Below the pieces are notes generated by a model. The model was not told the DNA's origin. It did not search any database and worked only from the letters and a program-made list of their open reading frames with translations. DNA of 64,000 nt from an uncultured Aeriscardovia sp. (lineage in GTDB: Bacteria; Actinomycetota; Actinomycetes; Actinomycetales; Bifidobacteriaceae), in NCBI GenBank assembly GCA_903789525.1, contig CAIFER010000001.1, positions 868,001 through 932,000 of the forward strand, given 5' to 3'. Each line of letters starts with the position of its first letter. Within the stretch, counting starts at the first letter, position 1. This document shows positions 35,501 through 43,996 of this stretch, piece after piece. Both the position numbers and the translations under genes were made by a program.

Positions 35501-37533
35501 AGGTCCGCGACACCGACGGCGACGACCTGGTGTCCGGCACCGACTACCAGACGGCCGTGGACAACGCGAAGCACGAGTTCACCATCGTCCTGAGCCAGCG
35601 GTGGGTCTCCGCCCACTACAGGCCGGGCCAGACCATCCGCCTGCACGTGCGCTTCGAGGCGCAGCTCGACGACCTCAAGGGACTCGGCGAGCGGACCATC
35701 GACAACAGGTACGAGTACAAGGTGAACAACGCCACCAACGTCTCCAACACCGTGCGCAACAAGCCGACCCATCATGACACGAAGAAGGAGGTCACGCAGT
35801 CGAACAGGCCGTCCGTCGACATCAACGGCAGGAAGCTCCTGCTCGGCGACGAGTACGACTACCGCCTCGACTTCGACACGACCGACCTCACCAACGGCTG
35901 GTCGAGGAAGAACGACGACGGCACCATCACGCGCGGCGGCGAGCAGGTCTACCGCGTCCAGCGCCTCGGCATGACCGACGACTACGACGACGAGCACCTC
36001 TCCGTCGACGCTGGCAAGGTCAGGGTCCTCGACCAGGACGGCCACGACGTCACCGGGAAGTTCAACATCCAGATTCAGGATGGTGTGCTGTATGTGTTCG
36101 CCAGGACCGTGGACACCCCGTCCTACGCGGGACTGGGCACCATCAAGGGCGACCCGCAGCCGACTGACCTGAAGGCTTACTCCACGAAGGCTCTCGACAG
36201 GCTCCGTGACCCTTACATCGACCAGACTCTCCTCGGCAAGAAGTACACCATCGTCATGCCGTCGAAGGTCATCAAGGTCGAGGAGGACGGTGTGGAGGTC
36301 GACAACCAGGCCGTCCTGACCATCGACGACCAGAAGTACCTGACGAACCAGGTCCAGAACGTCCTGAAGCGGATCGACCCGAAGAAGGACGTCGTCATCA
36401 ACGTCGGCCAGGACAGCGCCAACGGCAAGTCCGTCTACAAGGGACACTACTTCCTGTACCGTCTCCAGTCCTCGAAGCGTCCGTCCGGCCTCGCGTACCC
36501 GGAGGTCACCGACTGGCACATCACGGACCGGCTCGACTCGGCCTACGACCGGTACACCGCCCAATGGGCCGTCTACGCCGACACGGACCTGAAGAAGGCC
36601 GATGGCACTCTGATCGCGAAGGCCGGCCAGAAGATCGCGGGCAGCGGCTGGACCCCGACCGACGCCATCAGGCACGTCCTTGACGCCGAGGCGGCCTCCA
36701 GCCTGTTCGACGTGCGGGAGACCACGGACCACATCGTCCAGGTGACCGCCACCCAGGCGTACAAGGCGCTCGTCTCCGACGGCCGCCAGGACGCCCAATG
36801 GTCCGCCTACATCCAGGTCCAGCGCCTCAAGCCGGTCGAGCACCACAACAACCGGTTCGACGAGTGGATCAACGGCACCCTCCGTCCGAGCAATGTCGTG
36901 TGGACCCGCACGCCGGACCAGACCCCGCACCTCACGCTTGAGAAGTACGACGTGAAGTCCGGCCTCAAGGAAGGCGACCGCAACAAGCCGGAACAGGCGC
37001 TCGACAACGCCTCCGACGGCACGCGCATCGGCTTCCGCATCACCAACGACGGCAAGAGCCCAATCACCAAGATCACCTTGGATGACAGGACGATCGCGGG
37101 ATCCGGCACGGTCGAGGACATCGACCTCACGCCGCTCAAGGGACTGACACTCCAGCCGGGACAGTCCGTGACCGTCTACGGTACGCTCCGTGGAGTCAAG
37201 GCGGGCGACCACCACACCGACCGTGGAACCACCACCGGCAGGCCGTTGCTCCCGTGTGCTGTCCCGCAGCCGGGATTCCCGGACACCTCGGCTCCGGCCG
37301 AACCGTCCGATGACGGGCAGCCGAAGCTGTGCGAGGACACCCGGATCACCGTCACCGACGACTGGAACGGCAGGCGCGAGCCTGCTCCCGCTCTCGCGAA
37401 GACCGGTGCGGCCGTCGCGTCGGCGGCCGTCATGGCCCTGGTCCTCCTGTCCGCGGGCCTCGGCCTGGGCATGGTGCGCCGGCATGGCGTCTCCGCGCCG
37501 GAGCACAAGATTGTTCCCGCGCACAAGGCGTGA
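32587..37533 (+). CDS. Giant LAKTG-anchored surface adhesin (AgI/II-like isopeptide domains)
   Basis: A 1648-residue surface protein. It has a signal peptide (KFSRIRRGIAILAAAAALGM, cleavage near TASA) and a ~330-residue N-terminal domain of unknown type. Next come at least two related repeats (FLPGDPVSAIVTGNIPG / YRDGDPLAAAVNGTVPTG, each with LTDDW). Further domains resemble the antigen I/II C-terminal isopeptide-forming type (NRPSVDINGRKLLLGDEYDY; MTDDYDDEHLSVDAGKVRV; GHDVTGKFNI). The end is a wall-sorting signal: LAKTG, a hydrophobic helix and a basic tail. Ribosome site GAGGAG. Antigen I/II-like domains also occur in conjugation-associated aggregation proteins such as PrgB, so a mating-adhesion or colonisation role is plausible. 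No sortase gene is in the window. Confidence 0.85.
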   Translation: MKKRKFSRIRRGIAILAAAAALGMAGTASAINIGVGTVIGPGGNTGIGPSGDLLWLHDYLNTGNNPVEGWGDASTDWMLDQLTRSGLNPSPRDFTAKVRTACQGALRDAVARAGGRTNKARVVGLIATVGVGSDGKAVLWGDNKTDFNNRFQNNWNARGTIGGPRGSLHNWSNNDVNELHNRANETISRMSGVSNQAVCLAVNEFEPPDLQQYHLNVHTNSTNAPKEAGDTNPVHDRIVASLNRGESWSGSPIRLGVWLNWDGYPASNRSRKAIRKEVTLRGPSTVNSPDFKPSDFGWKSWAPGRYWYDISAGRQGNMAASIDTSDRQSAETFSLPTLPPLKALTRMNGQEMDGQLVPGTLYMAHVTGTVAPAVSGYNTRSTITDHIMSKDVWVGAADHDDLTKVTVSHDGQTVTSGVHVTRTDTADGIDVTATIDNPAEGEYTLNIPSTIKAKTGDGKDKTNETIRDRGCIIANTGASEQCSDTKQEQGEHPETSKAWQLKDGKLIEDKDWTNHVGADGTTFLPGDPVSAIVTGNIPGNLLENLDRYELTDDWSNASQYVDFGSDAKNPNHKVSVYVDGTDATNQFDIHEDASAHTVTADAKKAFLNRTKGLSKDGHRAKVQLRITGTFRDDYRTNGRKTSMVNHGSQRINTEGRQTNVPSVFTWTPNPNKEWARNTKLDGTGDWTLVSDPNKSNNVAGDQKNYRDGDPLAAAVNGTVPTGLGEAPRIALTDDWTQASYMWTPDDLSKARVYEADLPAGDDGADAKVDDITHAGRDVTGQYTLTMDKAHNKVTATIKDSHATELKGLTAPRQITLLVPGRVALAYGKGNRQFDHDYGLTKVSHKTFTDASGRTWYRTCFNPNDRAAFKGTDLSGKPILNDGGQTAGAVSAETNRPGFCVVRTNTKKTVVAEKSQGGDQHDSDTQRVRPNQRVEYQLDPVDKVEASDAYTVQSVSIHDTYSEHATVDPQTIEVRDTDGDDLVSGTDYQTAVDNAKHEFTIVLSQRWVSAHYRPGQTIRLHVRFEAQLDDLKGLGERTIDNRYEYKVNNATNVSNTVRNKPTHHDTKKEVTQSNRPSVDINGRKLLLGDEYDYRLDFDTTDLTNGWSRKNDDGTITRGGEQVYRVQRLGMTDDYDDEHLSVDAGKVRVLDQDGHDVTGKFNIQIQDGVLYVFARTVDTPSYAGLGTIKGDPQPTDLKAYSTKALDRLRDPYIDQTLLGKKYTIVMPSKVIKVEEDGVEVDNQAVLTIDDQKYLTNQVQNVLKRIDPKKDVVINVGQDSANGKSVYKGHYFLYRLQSSKRPSGLAYPEVTDWHITDRLDSAYDRYTAQWAVYADTDLKKADGTLIAKAGQKIAGSGWTPTDAIRHVLDAEAASSLFDVRETTDHIVQVTATQAYKALVSDGRQDAQWSAYIQVQRLKPVEHHNNRFDEWINGTLRPSNVVWTRTPDQTPHLTLEKYDVKSGLKEGDRNKPEQALDNASDGTRIGFRITNDGKSPITKITLDDRTIAGSGTVEDIDLTPLKGLTLQPGQSVTVYGTLRGVKAGDHHTDRGTTTGRPLLPCAVPQPGFPDTSAPAEPSDDGQPKLCEDTRITVTDDWNGRREPAPALAKTGAAVASAAVMALVLLSAGLGLGMVRRHGVSAPEHKIVPAHKA

Positions 37534-37559
37534 GACCAACCGATAACCGAAGGAAGAAA

Positions 37560-37582
37560 GGCCCCGGACCCGCTCCGGGGCC
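37560..37582 (+). terminator. GC hairpin after the adhesin gene
   Basis: Stem GGCCCCGGA / TCCGGGGCC with loop CCCGC. No T tract follows, so termination is uncertain. Confidence 0.6.
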
Positions 37583-37585
37583 CCT

Positions 37586-37669
37586 GCCCTGTGATGGTCA
37601 CCGGAACATCCGATTGGAATCCTTCTCCTCGACGGTCTCCGGCCGCGGGTCCGAATCCCGTGCAGGGCA
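37586..37669 (+). tRNA. Degenerate tRNA-like sequence
   Basis: The 7-bp acceptor GCCCTGT / GCAGGGC (one T-G pair), discriminator A and a complete T arm (stem GCGGG/CCCGT, loop TCCGAAT) are convincing. A D-arm-like hairpin GATG/CATC with GG in the loop is present but is not in canonical register. No acceptable anticodon arm can be folded. At 84 nt it may be a decayed tRNA, a tRNA-derived att remnant, or a mimic. It lies exactly where GC content drops into the R-M segment. Confidence 0.45.
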
Positions 37670-37713
37670 CGGTGATTTGTTATGCGATAGAGTTATTTCT
37701 TGGTGAATTGTTT

Positions 37714-37742
37714 CTTGGGCTCCCTGTATCATGGAGCCCAAG
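37714..37742. promoter_or_regulatory. Perfect inverted repeat upstream of the methyltransferase
   Basis: CTTGGGCTCC (37714-37723) and GGAGCCCAAG (37733-37742) with a 9-bp spacer, 20 bp before the methyltransferase ATG. The right arm is partly repeated at the start codon (ATGGAGCCAAGG). A candidate operator for autoregulation by the methyltransferase. Confidence 0.6.
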
Positions 37743-37762
37743 GAAAGCGGAAAGGTCAAATC

Positions 37763-38809
37763 ATGGAGCCAAGGGCGATATCACTTTTCTCCGGTGCCGG
37801 TGGTCTTGATACCGGTTTTGAGCAGGCAGGCTATCAAATCATCTTTGCCAATGAGATTGATCACGACGCCGCCCAAGCATGGCGGGACAATAGGCCCGAC
37901 AATGCATCTGCCATGCGAGAAGGGGACATCAAGGACTACATGCCCTGCCTTAATACGCATAATCTCCAAAACATCGATATAGTGTTCGGCGGCCCACCCT
38001 GCCAAGGATTCTCAGTAGCCGGCAAGATGAATCCGGATGATCCGCGCAGCCGTATGGTCTGGCGTTTTCTTGATGTCGTAGCTGCCGTCTCACCGCGCGT
38101 TTTTGTGATGGAGAATGTCGCCGCGCTGGGCAGGCTTGGCAAATGGGACAACGTAAGGAAACGAATCATCTCCCGTGCGAAAGAACTCGGCTACCACACT
38201 GAATACAAAGTATGGCGTACGGCAGATTTCGGCGTCCCCCAAAAACGTGAGCGCGTAATCTTTGTCGGCGTTAAAGACGGGAATCCATCACTCTTTGAGA
38301 AGGAGATGGTCCACCATCATGCTTCTGCCCCGACAGCGCGACAAGTGTTGCTCTCCGTGGGCAAATATGGAACAGCAGACAACCCGCAGACTTGCACCTC
38401 CCGTGTCAGCCTTGCTCACCATCCGGTCATGAGAAACAGCCCCTATGCGGGAATGCTTGTCAACGGTGCTGGCCGCCCGGTCAATCTTGATGGTTTGCCT
38501 CCCACTCTCCCCGCCACTATGGGAGGCAATAAGACACCGGTGATTGACCAGGCGGCCCTTGATAATCCAGGCATTCAAAATTGGTTCGTCGGATATCACT
38601 CTCGTCTTATGAACGGTGGGACCCCGGGAGGATCAGTGCCGTCCACGCTCCGCCGGCTTACTCTCAAGGAAGCCGCAGCAATACAAACCTTCCCGCCTGA
38701 ATACAAGTTTTCAGGCGCGAAATCGAAGCAATATAGGCAAATTGGTAATGCCGTACCGTGCCTCTTTGCTCGTGCTGTCGCAGAGAGCGTGAAAGACGCT
38801 TATCTTTGA
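37763..38809 (+). CDS. DNA (cytosine-5-)-methyltransferase of a type II R-M system
   Basis: A 348-residue C5 methyltransferase. Motif I is ISLFSGAGGLDTGFEQAGY, motif IV GGPPCQGFSVAGKMNPDDPRS with the catalytic Cys, motif VI FVMENV, motif VIII near KRERVIFVG, and motif X in QYRQIGNAVPCLFARAVAE. The start at 37763 follows GGAAAGG; the frame is open further upstream but without a good site. It converges on and overlaps by 10 bp the endonuclease gene. It protects host DNA at the partner enzyme's site; if the partner is truly SacI-type, the site would be GAGCTC or related (inference). Lower GC than the island backbone. Confidence 0.93.
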   Translation: MEPRAISLFSGAGGLDTGFEQAGYQIIFANEIDHDAAQAWRDNRPDNASAMREGDIKDYMPCLNTHNLQNIDIVFGGPPCQGFSVAGKMNPDDPRSRMVWRFLDVVAAVSPRVFVMENVAALGRLGKWDNVRKRIISRAKELGYHTEYKVWRTADFGVPQKRERVIFVGVKDGNPSLFEKEMVHHHASAPTARQVLLSVGKYGTADNPQTCTSRVSLAHHPVMRNSPYAGMLVNGAGRPVNLDGLPPTLPATMGGNKTPVIDQAALDNPGIQNWFVGYHSRLMNGGTPGGSVPSTLRRLTLKEAAAIQTFPPEYKFSGAKSKQYRQIGNAVPCLFARAVAESVKDAYL

Positions 38810-39909
38810 TTGCCGGCGATTCGTCGCATTCGGTCAAATAGCCACATCTGCGCTTCGGTTCCGCCGGTTACCTCAAGGGACTCACGGTAAAGTCCCGTCA
38901 ACGCCCTCTCCGTATCAATATCGGGATGGGAGCAGAGGATGGTATCCATGAGCGGGTCCACGGGGCTAATGCCAACGTACATTCCCCGTTCAGCGAACTC
39001 CTGTCGCACCGAATTGAAGTAAGCGGGAGTGAGGCTTGAGGCCTCGCTATGGCGGCCTGTGATGAAAAGCAGGCTCCTTGCGCCGGCCTTTGAGCCGGTT
39101 TCTCCCGCTCGACGCACATCCTCTTCGGTGAATGGCTTGTCCTTCAGCTCAGTGGCTAGAAATGGCTGGTTGCCCCTGAGGAGATCAAGGTCAGAGAACT
39201 GTCTGCTGGAATTTCCTGGTTGATTGACGGGGTGCGCTCTCACCACCCACCCTTGCTTCGCCGGATAGGCAATGTGATAAAGACTCGAAACTGCGAGTGT
39301 CAGCGCCGCCCCTCCGAAGTCCTTATCAAGCAGCTCATCAAGAATCTTCCTGTAGTCTGCCGCCGATGACATTCCAGCTGCCTCATGGACTTGCAGAGCT
39401 TGCTCGTCACGTTGCTTCTTTTCTTTGAGCAGAAGCGTCATGTAGTAGTCAAGACATGTCCTTGCTGTTTCTGCGTCTTTTACGCGAGGGAGATTCTCGA
39501 CAAGGCTGTCCAGCATACGTTTGCCGTCGCCCCGCGCCGCATTAGTTCTTTCCAATCTCGGATAGCGTGCAGGTTTGTTGACTAGTGGATCGTTGTTTGC
39601 GCCATCAATTACGTTGCCGAGGAAACGCTTCTGGAACTCGTAGACAACACTCTTCGCGACCTCGCGTGGCGTATAGGCGCCCGGACTCTTGTCATTTACA
39701 GAGAGTGAGAGGATGTCGATGGAAGGGTTCGTCGCTTTCGACACCAAAGCCGTTAGGAGGATATAACTATACGTGATGAGGTTCTTGCCGGTAATCGCAA
39801 AGTCAATCGTCGATCGTATCGGACAATCCGTAGTCGGTTGTTTTTCACACCGGCGGAGGGATTGGGCCATCTCATCCATTGCCATACTGAAGTCAACGCG
39901 CTCAACCAT
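38800..39909 (-). CDS. Type II restriction endonuclease, probable SacI family
   Basis: A 369-residue protein adjacent to a C5 methyltransferase. The pattern GAYTPREVAKSVVYEFQ, then NNDPLVNKPARYPRLERTNAARGDG, resembles the SacI endonuclease family. A later segment QFSDLDLLRGNQPFLATELKDKPF fits a PD-(D/E)XK-like core (D...ELK), the probable metal site. Start after GGAAAGAGA. Recognition sequence cannot be derived directly. Tail-to-tail arrangement with the methyltransferase is unusual for co-regulation and implies separate promoters. Alternative: another uncharacterised type II endonuclease. Confidence 0.7.
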   Translation of the reverse strand: MVERVDFSMAMDEMAQSLRRCEKQPTTDCPIRSTIDFAITGKNLITYSYILLTALVSKATNPSIDILSLSVNDKSPGAYTPREVAKSVVYEFQKRFLGNVIDGANNDPLVNKPARYPRLERTNAARGDGKRMLDSLVENLPRVKDAETARTCLDYYMTLLLKEKKQRDEQALQVHEAAGMSSAADYRKILDELLDKDFGGAALTLAVSSLYHIAYPAKQGWVVRAHPVNQPGNSSRQFSDLDLLRGNQPFLATELKDKPFTEEDVRRAGETGSKAGARSLLFITGRHSEASSLTPAYFNSVRQEFAERGMYVGISPVDPLMDTILCSHPDIDTERALTGLYRESLEVTGGTEAQMWLFDRMRRIAGNQR

Positions 39910-40018
39910 CTTGTCTCTTTCCGTTGCAGTACATGACTTCCTTGTATGCTACGCGCCGGTATTCACTCCTCTCGCTTGATGACGCATTTACGTTCATGGA
40001 ATTCCATAGTCAACGGTG

Positions 40019-40067
40019 ACAGGATGAATAAGGCCCCGGAATCAATCCGGGACCTTATTCATCCTGT
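40019..40067. terminator. Long symmetrical hairpin between endonuclease and topoisomerase genes
   Basis: Arms ACAGGATGAATAAGG and CCTTATTCATCCTGT plus an inner CCCGGA/TCCGGG stem make a stem of about 20 bp. No T tract is adjacent. It lies between the divergent endonuclease promoter and the topoisomerase 3' end, and could insulate the R-M segment. Confidence 0.7.
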
Positions 40068-40155
40068 GGGCTGATTAAAGACCAGCAAACCGCACCAAGC
40101 GGTTCACACTTGGAGAGAAGATATCGTTTCTAGCAATATATGCATTATTTAATGT

Positions 40156-42250
40156 TTACTTTTTTCCGTTGTTTCTCTCGGGGAATTTCCCGTCGATGCC
40201 CCATTTCTGGTCTGGGACGAGGATCAGGTCGTAGTCCTTGCCGGTGCGGTTGCTGTGGAATGCAGCTTTGACGACGGGCTTCTCGTTGTTGAGAGTTTTC
40301 CTGACGAGGCTGTTGGTGAGGCGTTTCCTGTTGTTGCCGACGGTCTTCTTCCAGATCCCGTACCGGCAGGCGCCAGGTGCGGGAGTCCATTTGCCGTCTG
40401 GGCCTTTTACCGACTTGTTGTCGGAGCATTTCCAGTAGCCGTTCCGTGTCTTGATGACGGGCTTGCCGCAGGCAGGGCATGGTCCGAATGTCTCGTTCTC
40501 GGTCATTCTGTTCTGTTCCTCCGTCTTGTATTCGGGTTTGAACGATGACTGTGCGTCCGTCAGGATGCTTCCCGCCTGCTTGTGGATGCGGTCCATCCAT
40601 TTGTCCTCGCTCAGCCGGCCTTCGGCGATGTCGGTGAGGCCCTGTTCCATCCGTCCGGTGGTCTCCACGGACTTGAGGCCTGGGGCGACGATGCTGACGA
40701 TGATCCGCCCCTCCTCGGTGGAGAGGATCTGACGTCCCTTGCGCTCCGCGTAGCCTCGTTTGATCAGCTTGTCGATGATCCCGGCCCTGGTGGCCGGGGT
40801 GCCGAGTCCGCCGGAATGCACGCTGTCGTCGTCGATGGCATCGCGCAGTTCCTTGTCCTGGACGAGCCTGCCGGCGTGTTCCATGGCGGAGAGGAGGCTC
40901 GCGTCCGTGTAGGGTTTCGGCGGTTCGGTCTCGCCGTGCCTTTTCTCCGCCGGCCCTGTGACAAGAACGGTCTGCCCGTCGGTGAGACCGTCCGGGATGT
41001 GCTGCTTGCCTTCGGTCCCGTCTCCGGGCTTGTAGGCGGTCCAGCCTGGGTCGATGGTCGTGTCCTGGGTCGCGGTGAGTCTGTGCCCGTCGATCTCCGC
41101 AGTGGCCTTCACGCTCTCATGGATGCGTGGGCTGCCGGTGGCCTGCCACGTGCGGCGGATGATCAGGCCGAGCACGGTCCTCTCCTGGTCGGCGAGGGCC
41201 TCCCATTTCTCCACGGTGATTTTGTCGGTCGGTAAAAGTGCCGTGTGTCCTTCGACCTTCCCGTTGTCGACGACCTGAGAAGCATCAGCCGCGTCGGGAT
41301 TGCCGGCGATGTTGCCGGTGAGCCTCGGGTCGGCGAGCAGCGGATCCTCCAGGAGCTGCTTCAGAGCGGTCTCATCGTCGCTGGTGATGTACCTGCTGTC
41401 GGTGCGCGGATAGGTGGCGAGTCCAGCCTCGTAGAGAGCCTGCAAAGCTTCGAGGGTCTGCACGGCGGTCAGGCCCTTCTCCGTGTTCGCGTCCCTCTGG
41501 AGGTCCGTCAATGAGTAGAGATGCGGTGCGCTCTGCCTGAGCTGCCTGCGTTCCACCTTGCCGATGGTGATCTGGCCGCCGATCCGTGCGAGCAGGCCGT
41601 CCGCCTGGGTCTCGTCCGTGATCCTCTCGCTGGTGAGAGTCCATCCGTCCAATGGGACGGTGATTGTCCAGAACGGTGTCGGGATGTGCCCGCTGATCTG
41701 CCTGTCGCGGTCGACGATCATGGCGAGCGTCGGCGTCTCCACACGGCCGATCGAGCAGCGCCTGTTGTACAGCAGCGTGTACGCACGGCTGGCGGTCATG
41801 CCGGTGATCCAGTCGGCCTTCGCCCGCGCGTCCGATGCGTCGGCGAGGCCGCTTGTCTCGGTTTCCGGTTTCATCCGCTTCCAGGCGGTGCGGATTCCGT
41901 CGGCATCCATGCTGTTGGTCCAGAGCCTCATTGCCGGCTTGCCCATGAGTCCGGCCTGACGGACGATGCGCCTGAAGATGCCTGATCCCTCGCGGTCCGG
42001 GTCGCAGGCGTCGACGAGGGTGCTCGCGTTCCTCATGAGCGGGACGAGCGCCCTGTAGCGGGCCCCCGCGCCTTTCTCCGTGCTGATGTCCCATTTCCAG
42101 TCGTCGCCTGGGTCGATCGGGAGCGTTTCGAGCGACCATTTCCGCCATCTGTCCCCATAGTCCTTTGGGTCGGCGAGGCCGACGAGGTGCCCCTGGGCCC
42201 ATGAGACGCAGGTCTCCTGTCCGTCGACGTTCCCGCAGTCGATGTACCCG
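40156..42250 (-). pseudogene. topB: Topoisomerase III-like (type IA), 5'-truncated
   Basis: Clear type IA topoisomerase. The TOPRIM region retains DACDPDREG, the active-site region is GLATYPRTDSRYI (Tyr nucleophile), and the C-terminus has a Cys-rich end (GPCPACGKPVIKTRNGYW, then APGACRYGIW). Family homology runs upstream in frame through GYIDCGNVDGQETCVSWAQGHL to about 42250. It then stops abruptly without a start codon and without the N-terminal EKPSVA segment, exactly where GC falls. An internal ATG at 42036 cannot give a complete TOPRIM domain. Type IA enzymes are common passengers of conjugative and integrative elements. Confidence 0.88.
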
Positions 42251-42314
42251 AGTGAAAAGAGTACGTAACTTACAAGTACTTATCTTTCATAATGAAAGAA
42301 AGAAAACAAACAAA

Positions 42315-43502
42315 ATGAGAAAATCGGTACTAGCTTCCATCACTGCAGTTGTCTTGTGCAGCACCGTTGTTTCATCCGCTTGGGCAACCCAGCCGTTGAA
42401 TACCGCTGGGACCGGGACGAATTCAGCAGAGGTGCTTAAAGCGGTAAGCGGCTATTCCAACCAGATAGAGGACAGCTACAATCCCTCGATCTTCCAATCG
42501 TTCATGCAATATTCTTCTCCAGACGCCACGCAGAAAGCAGAGGAGAAGGAAAAGCAGCTCGCTTTCCAAACCGGAGGAGCCACGGTTGACAATCAGATGG
42601 TAACAGTCGACCGGCCAAACGTGCACGTGACGGCGAATCTCTTGACGTCCTCGACGAAGGAAAACAAGACATACGCGACCGTGGACATCACAAAACAAGT
42701 TCGTTATCTTCCCAAGCCCGGCACGACTATCACCATTGCGAATCAAAAGCGCGATTACCTTGATTCGACTTCCGTAACAAGGCATGTCCTGACTCTTGAA
42801 AAACCGACTGCGACCTCGGGCCTCAAGGTCACGAACGATGTCATCCAGACGCCGGCAGAAGATTCTAAGATAGCTCCGCTTTCTCAGCGCAATCTCGCAG
42901 TTCAGCCACTTGCCGCGAACAGTTCCGCAAAGCGCGACTACAACACCAATCAAGCGGGACTGAATTACATCAAAGAGATCAATTACGCGGATAAATGGTC
43001 GACAAGCAGCAAGATGAATCCTGCTTTCCCCTCATCTCCTAATCGAATGGCTAATTGCACCAATTTCGTGTCGCAATCCCTGTATGCGGGAGGTCTAAAG
43101 GAGAACCTATTCTTCACTCTTAACAACAAGGATCTTGCTCTCTGGACATGGAGACTCCCTGTCCCTCATGGGGGCAAGCTGACGGGCCCGTCGCTGACAT
43201 GGGATAACGCGGATGCCAATTACTGGTATATGGCACATCGTTCAAACGCCTTCAAGGTTAATAACAACATGAGCCAAATGTGGCAGGGTTCGTTGATCTA
43301 CGCCTCCTGGAATGGCAATGGGCATAAGGATCACGCGATGGTTGTCGTGGGGCTTGCCGTGAAGGGCAATCGAGTCGAACCTATCATCGATTCGCAAAGC
43401 AACACCCGCCATCAGATCTGGTTTGAGCAAGAGCAGAACTATGCCCGTAATCATCCCAAGGTCAAGTGGTACGGGCTGCAGTATTACGATGACCGTTGGT
43501 GA
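42315..43502 (+). CDS. Secreted Amidase_6-like protein
   Basis: A 395-residue exported protein with a signal peptide (MRKSVLASITAVVLCSTVVS, cleavage near SAWA). A ~200-residue N-terminal region of unknown function precedes a C-terminal putative amidase domain: YNTNQAGLNYIKEIN, then RMANCTNFVSQSLYAGG with Cys248 as the likely nucleophile, and GHKDHAMVVVG with the His. Likely cleaves peptidoglycan amide or peptide bonds, or another extracellular amide. GC is lower than the flanks, and its start lies just after the topB truncation point, so it came with an insertion. Ribosome site weak; the palindrome TCTTTCATAATGAAAGA precedes it. Confidence 0.8.
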   Translation: MRKSVLASITAVVLCSTVVSSAWATQPLNTAGTGTNSAEVLKAVSGYSNQIEDSYNPSIFQSFMQYSSPDATQKAEEKEKQLAFQTGGATVDNQMVTVDRPNVHVTANLLTSSTKENKTYATVDITKQVRYLPKPGTTITIANQKRDYLDSTSVTRHVLTLEKPTATSGLKVTNDVIQTPAEDSKIAPLSQRNLAVQPLAANSSAKRDYNTNQAGLNYIKEINYADKWSTSSKMNPAFPSSPNRMANCTNFVSQSLYAGGLKENLFFTLNNKDLALWTWRLPVPHGGKLTGPSLTWDNADANYWYMAHRSNAFKVNNNMSQMWQGSLIYASWNGNGHKDHAMVVVGLAVKGNRVEPIIDSQSNTRHQIWFEQEQNYARNHPKVKWYGLQYYDDRW

Positions 43503-43507
43503 ACAGA

Positions 43508-43966
43508 ATGAGTAAGGCGCATGCGGCTGCCACCATGTGGGTGAGGGTGCTGCGGGTCATCTGCGCCTGCGTGCTGGCCGCCGTCGCACTGGATGTCTGC
43601 CTGTCGGGCCCGGCGCAGGGGGTCCTGGACCGGCGGCGGGAATCCTACCTCGGCACCGTCGCCGCGATGGGCTCGTACCGCAGGTTCGAGCAGGCGATGG
43701 TCGGAAAAGGGTATGAGCTGCATCCGCAGGCGTGCGCGGCCGAGCGCCGCGCGCTGCGCCTGCGTCTCGATCCGTCCCGCAGGGAGGCGGTCCTGGGCGG
43801 CGTCCGGGAGCGTTCCGTCTCCGGGCTGGTCACGCTGGGACGCGCCTACAGGCTTCTGGGCGAGGAAGCGGCCCTGGCGGACGCGGGCTCCTCGCTGTCC
43901 GACTGCGCGTTCGAGCAGCAGAACCAGAGGCAGTGGCGGGTGTACGCCCGCTCGGTGAATCGATAG
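43508..43966 (+). CDS. Small membrane-anchored island protein A
   Basis: Not recognised. About 152 residues with an N-terminal hydrophobic helix (VLRVICACVLAAVALDVCL) and an Arg-rich helical remainder with two Cys that could pair outside the membrane (HPQACAAERR; SLSDCAFEQQ). The start is ambiguous: GTG at 43499 overlaps the amidase stop (GTGA), ATG at 43508 follows closely. GC is high, matching the island backbone. It is similar in plan to the next gene (anchor plus Cys-containing domain), so they may be a functional pair. Confidence 0.6.
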   Translation: MSKAHAAATMWVRVLRVICACVLAAVALDVCLSGPAQGVLDRRRESYLGTVAAMGSYRRFEQAMVGKGYELHPQACAAERRALRLRLDPSRREAVLGGVRERSVSGLVTLGRAYRLLGEEAALADAGSSLSDCAFEQQNQRQWRVYARSVNR

Positions 43967-43996
43967 GACGCGGGGAAGAACGGACAGGAGGCCGGC

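Noticed and set aside
34828..37539. A long open frame of about 900 codons on the minus strand under the adhesin
   Set aside because: It is the antisense of a clear adhesin in very GC-rich DNA, where stops are rare. Its Val/Arg/Asp-rich translation has no signal peptide, motif or ribosome site.
42036..42036. Complete topoisomerase starting at an internal ATG (42036)
   Set aside because: Family homology continues upstream in frame beyond this ATG, so a start here would cut the TOPRIM domain.
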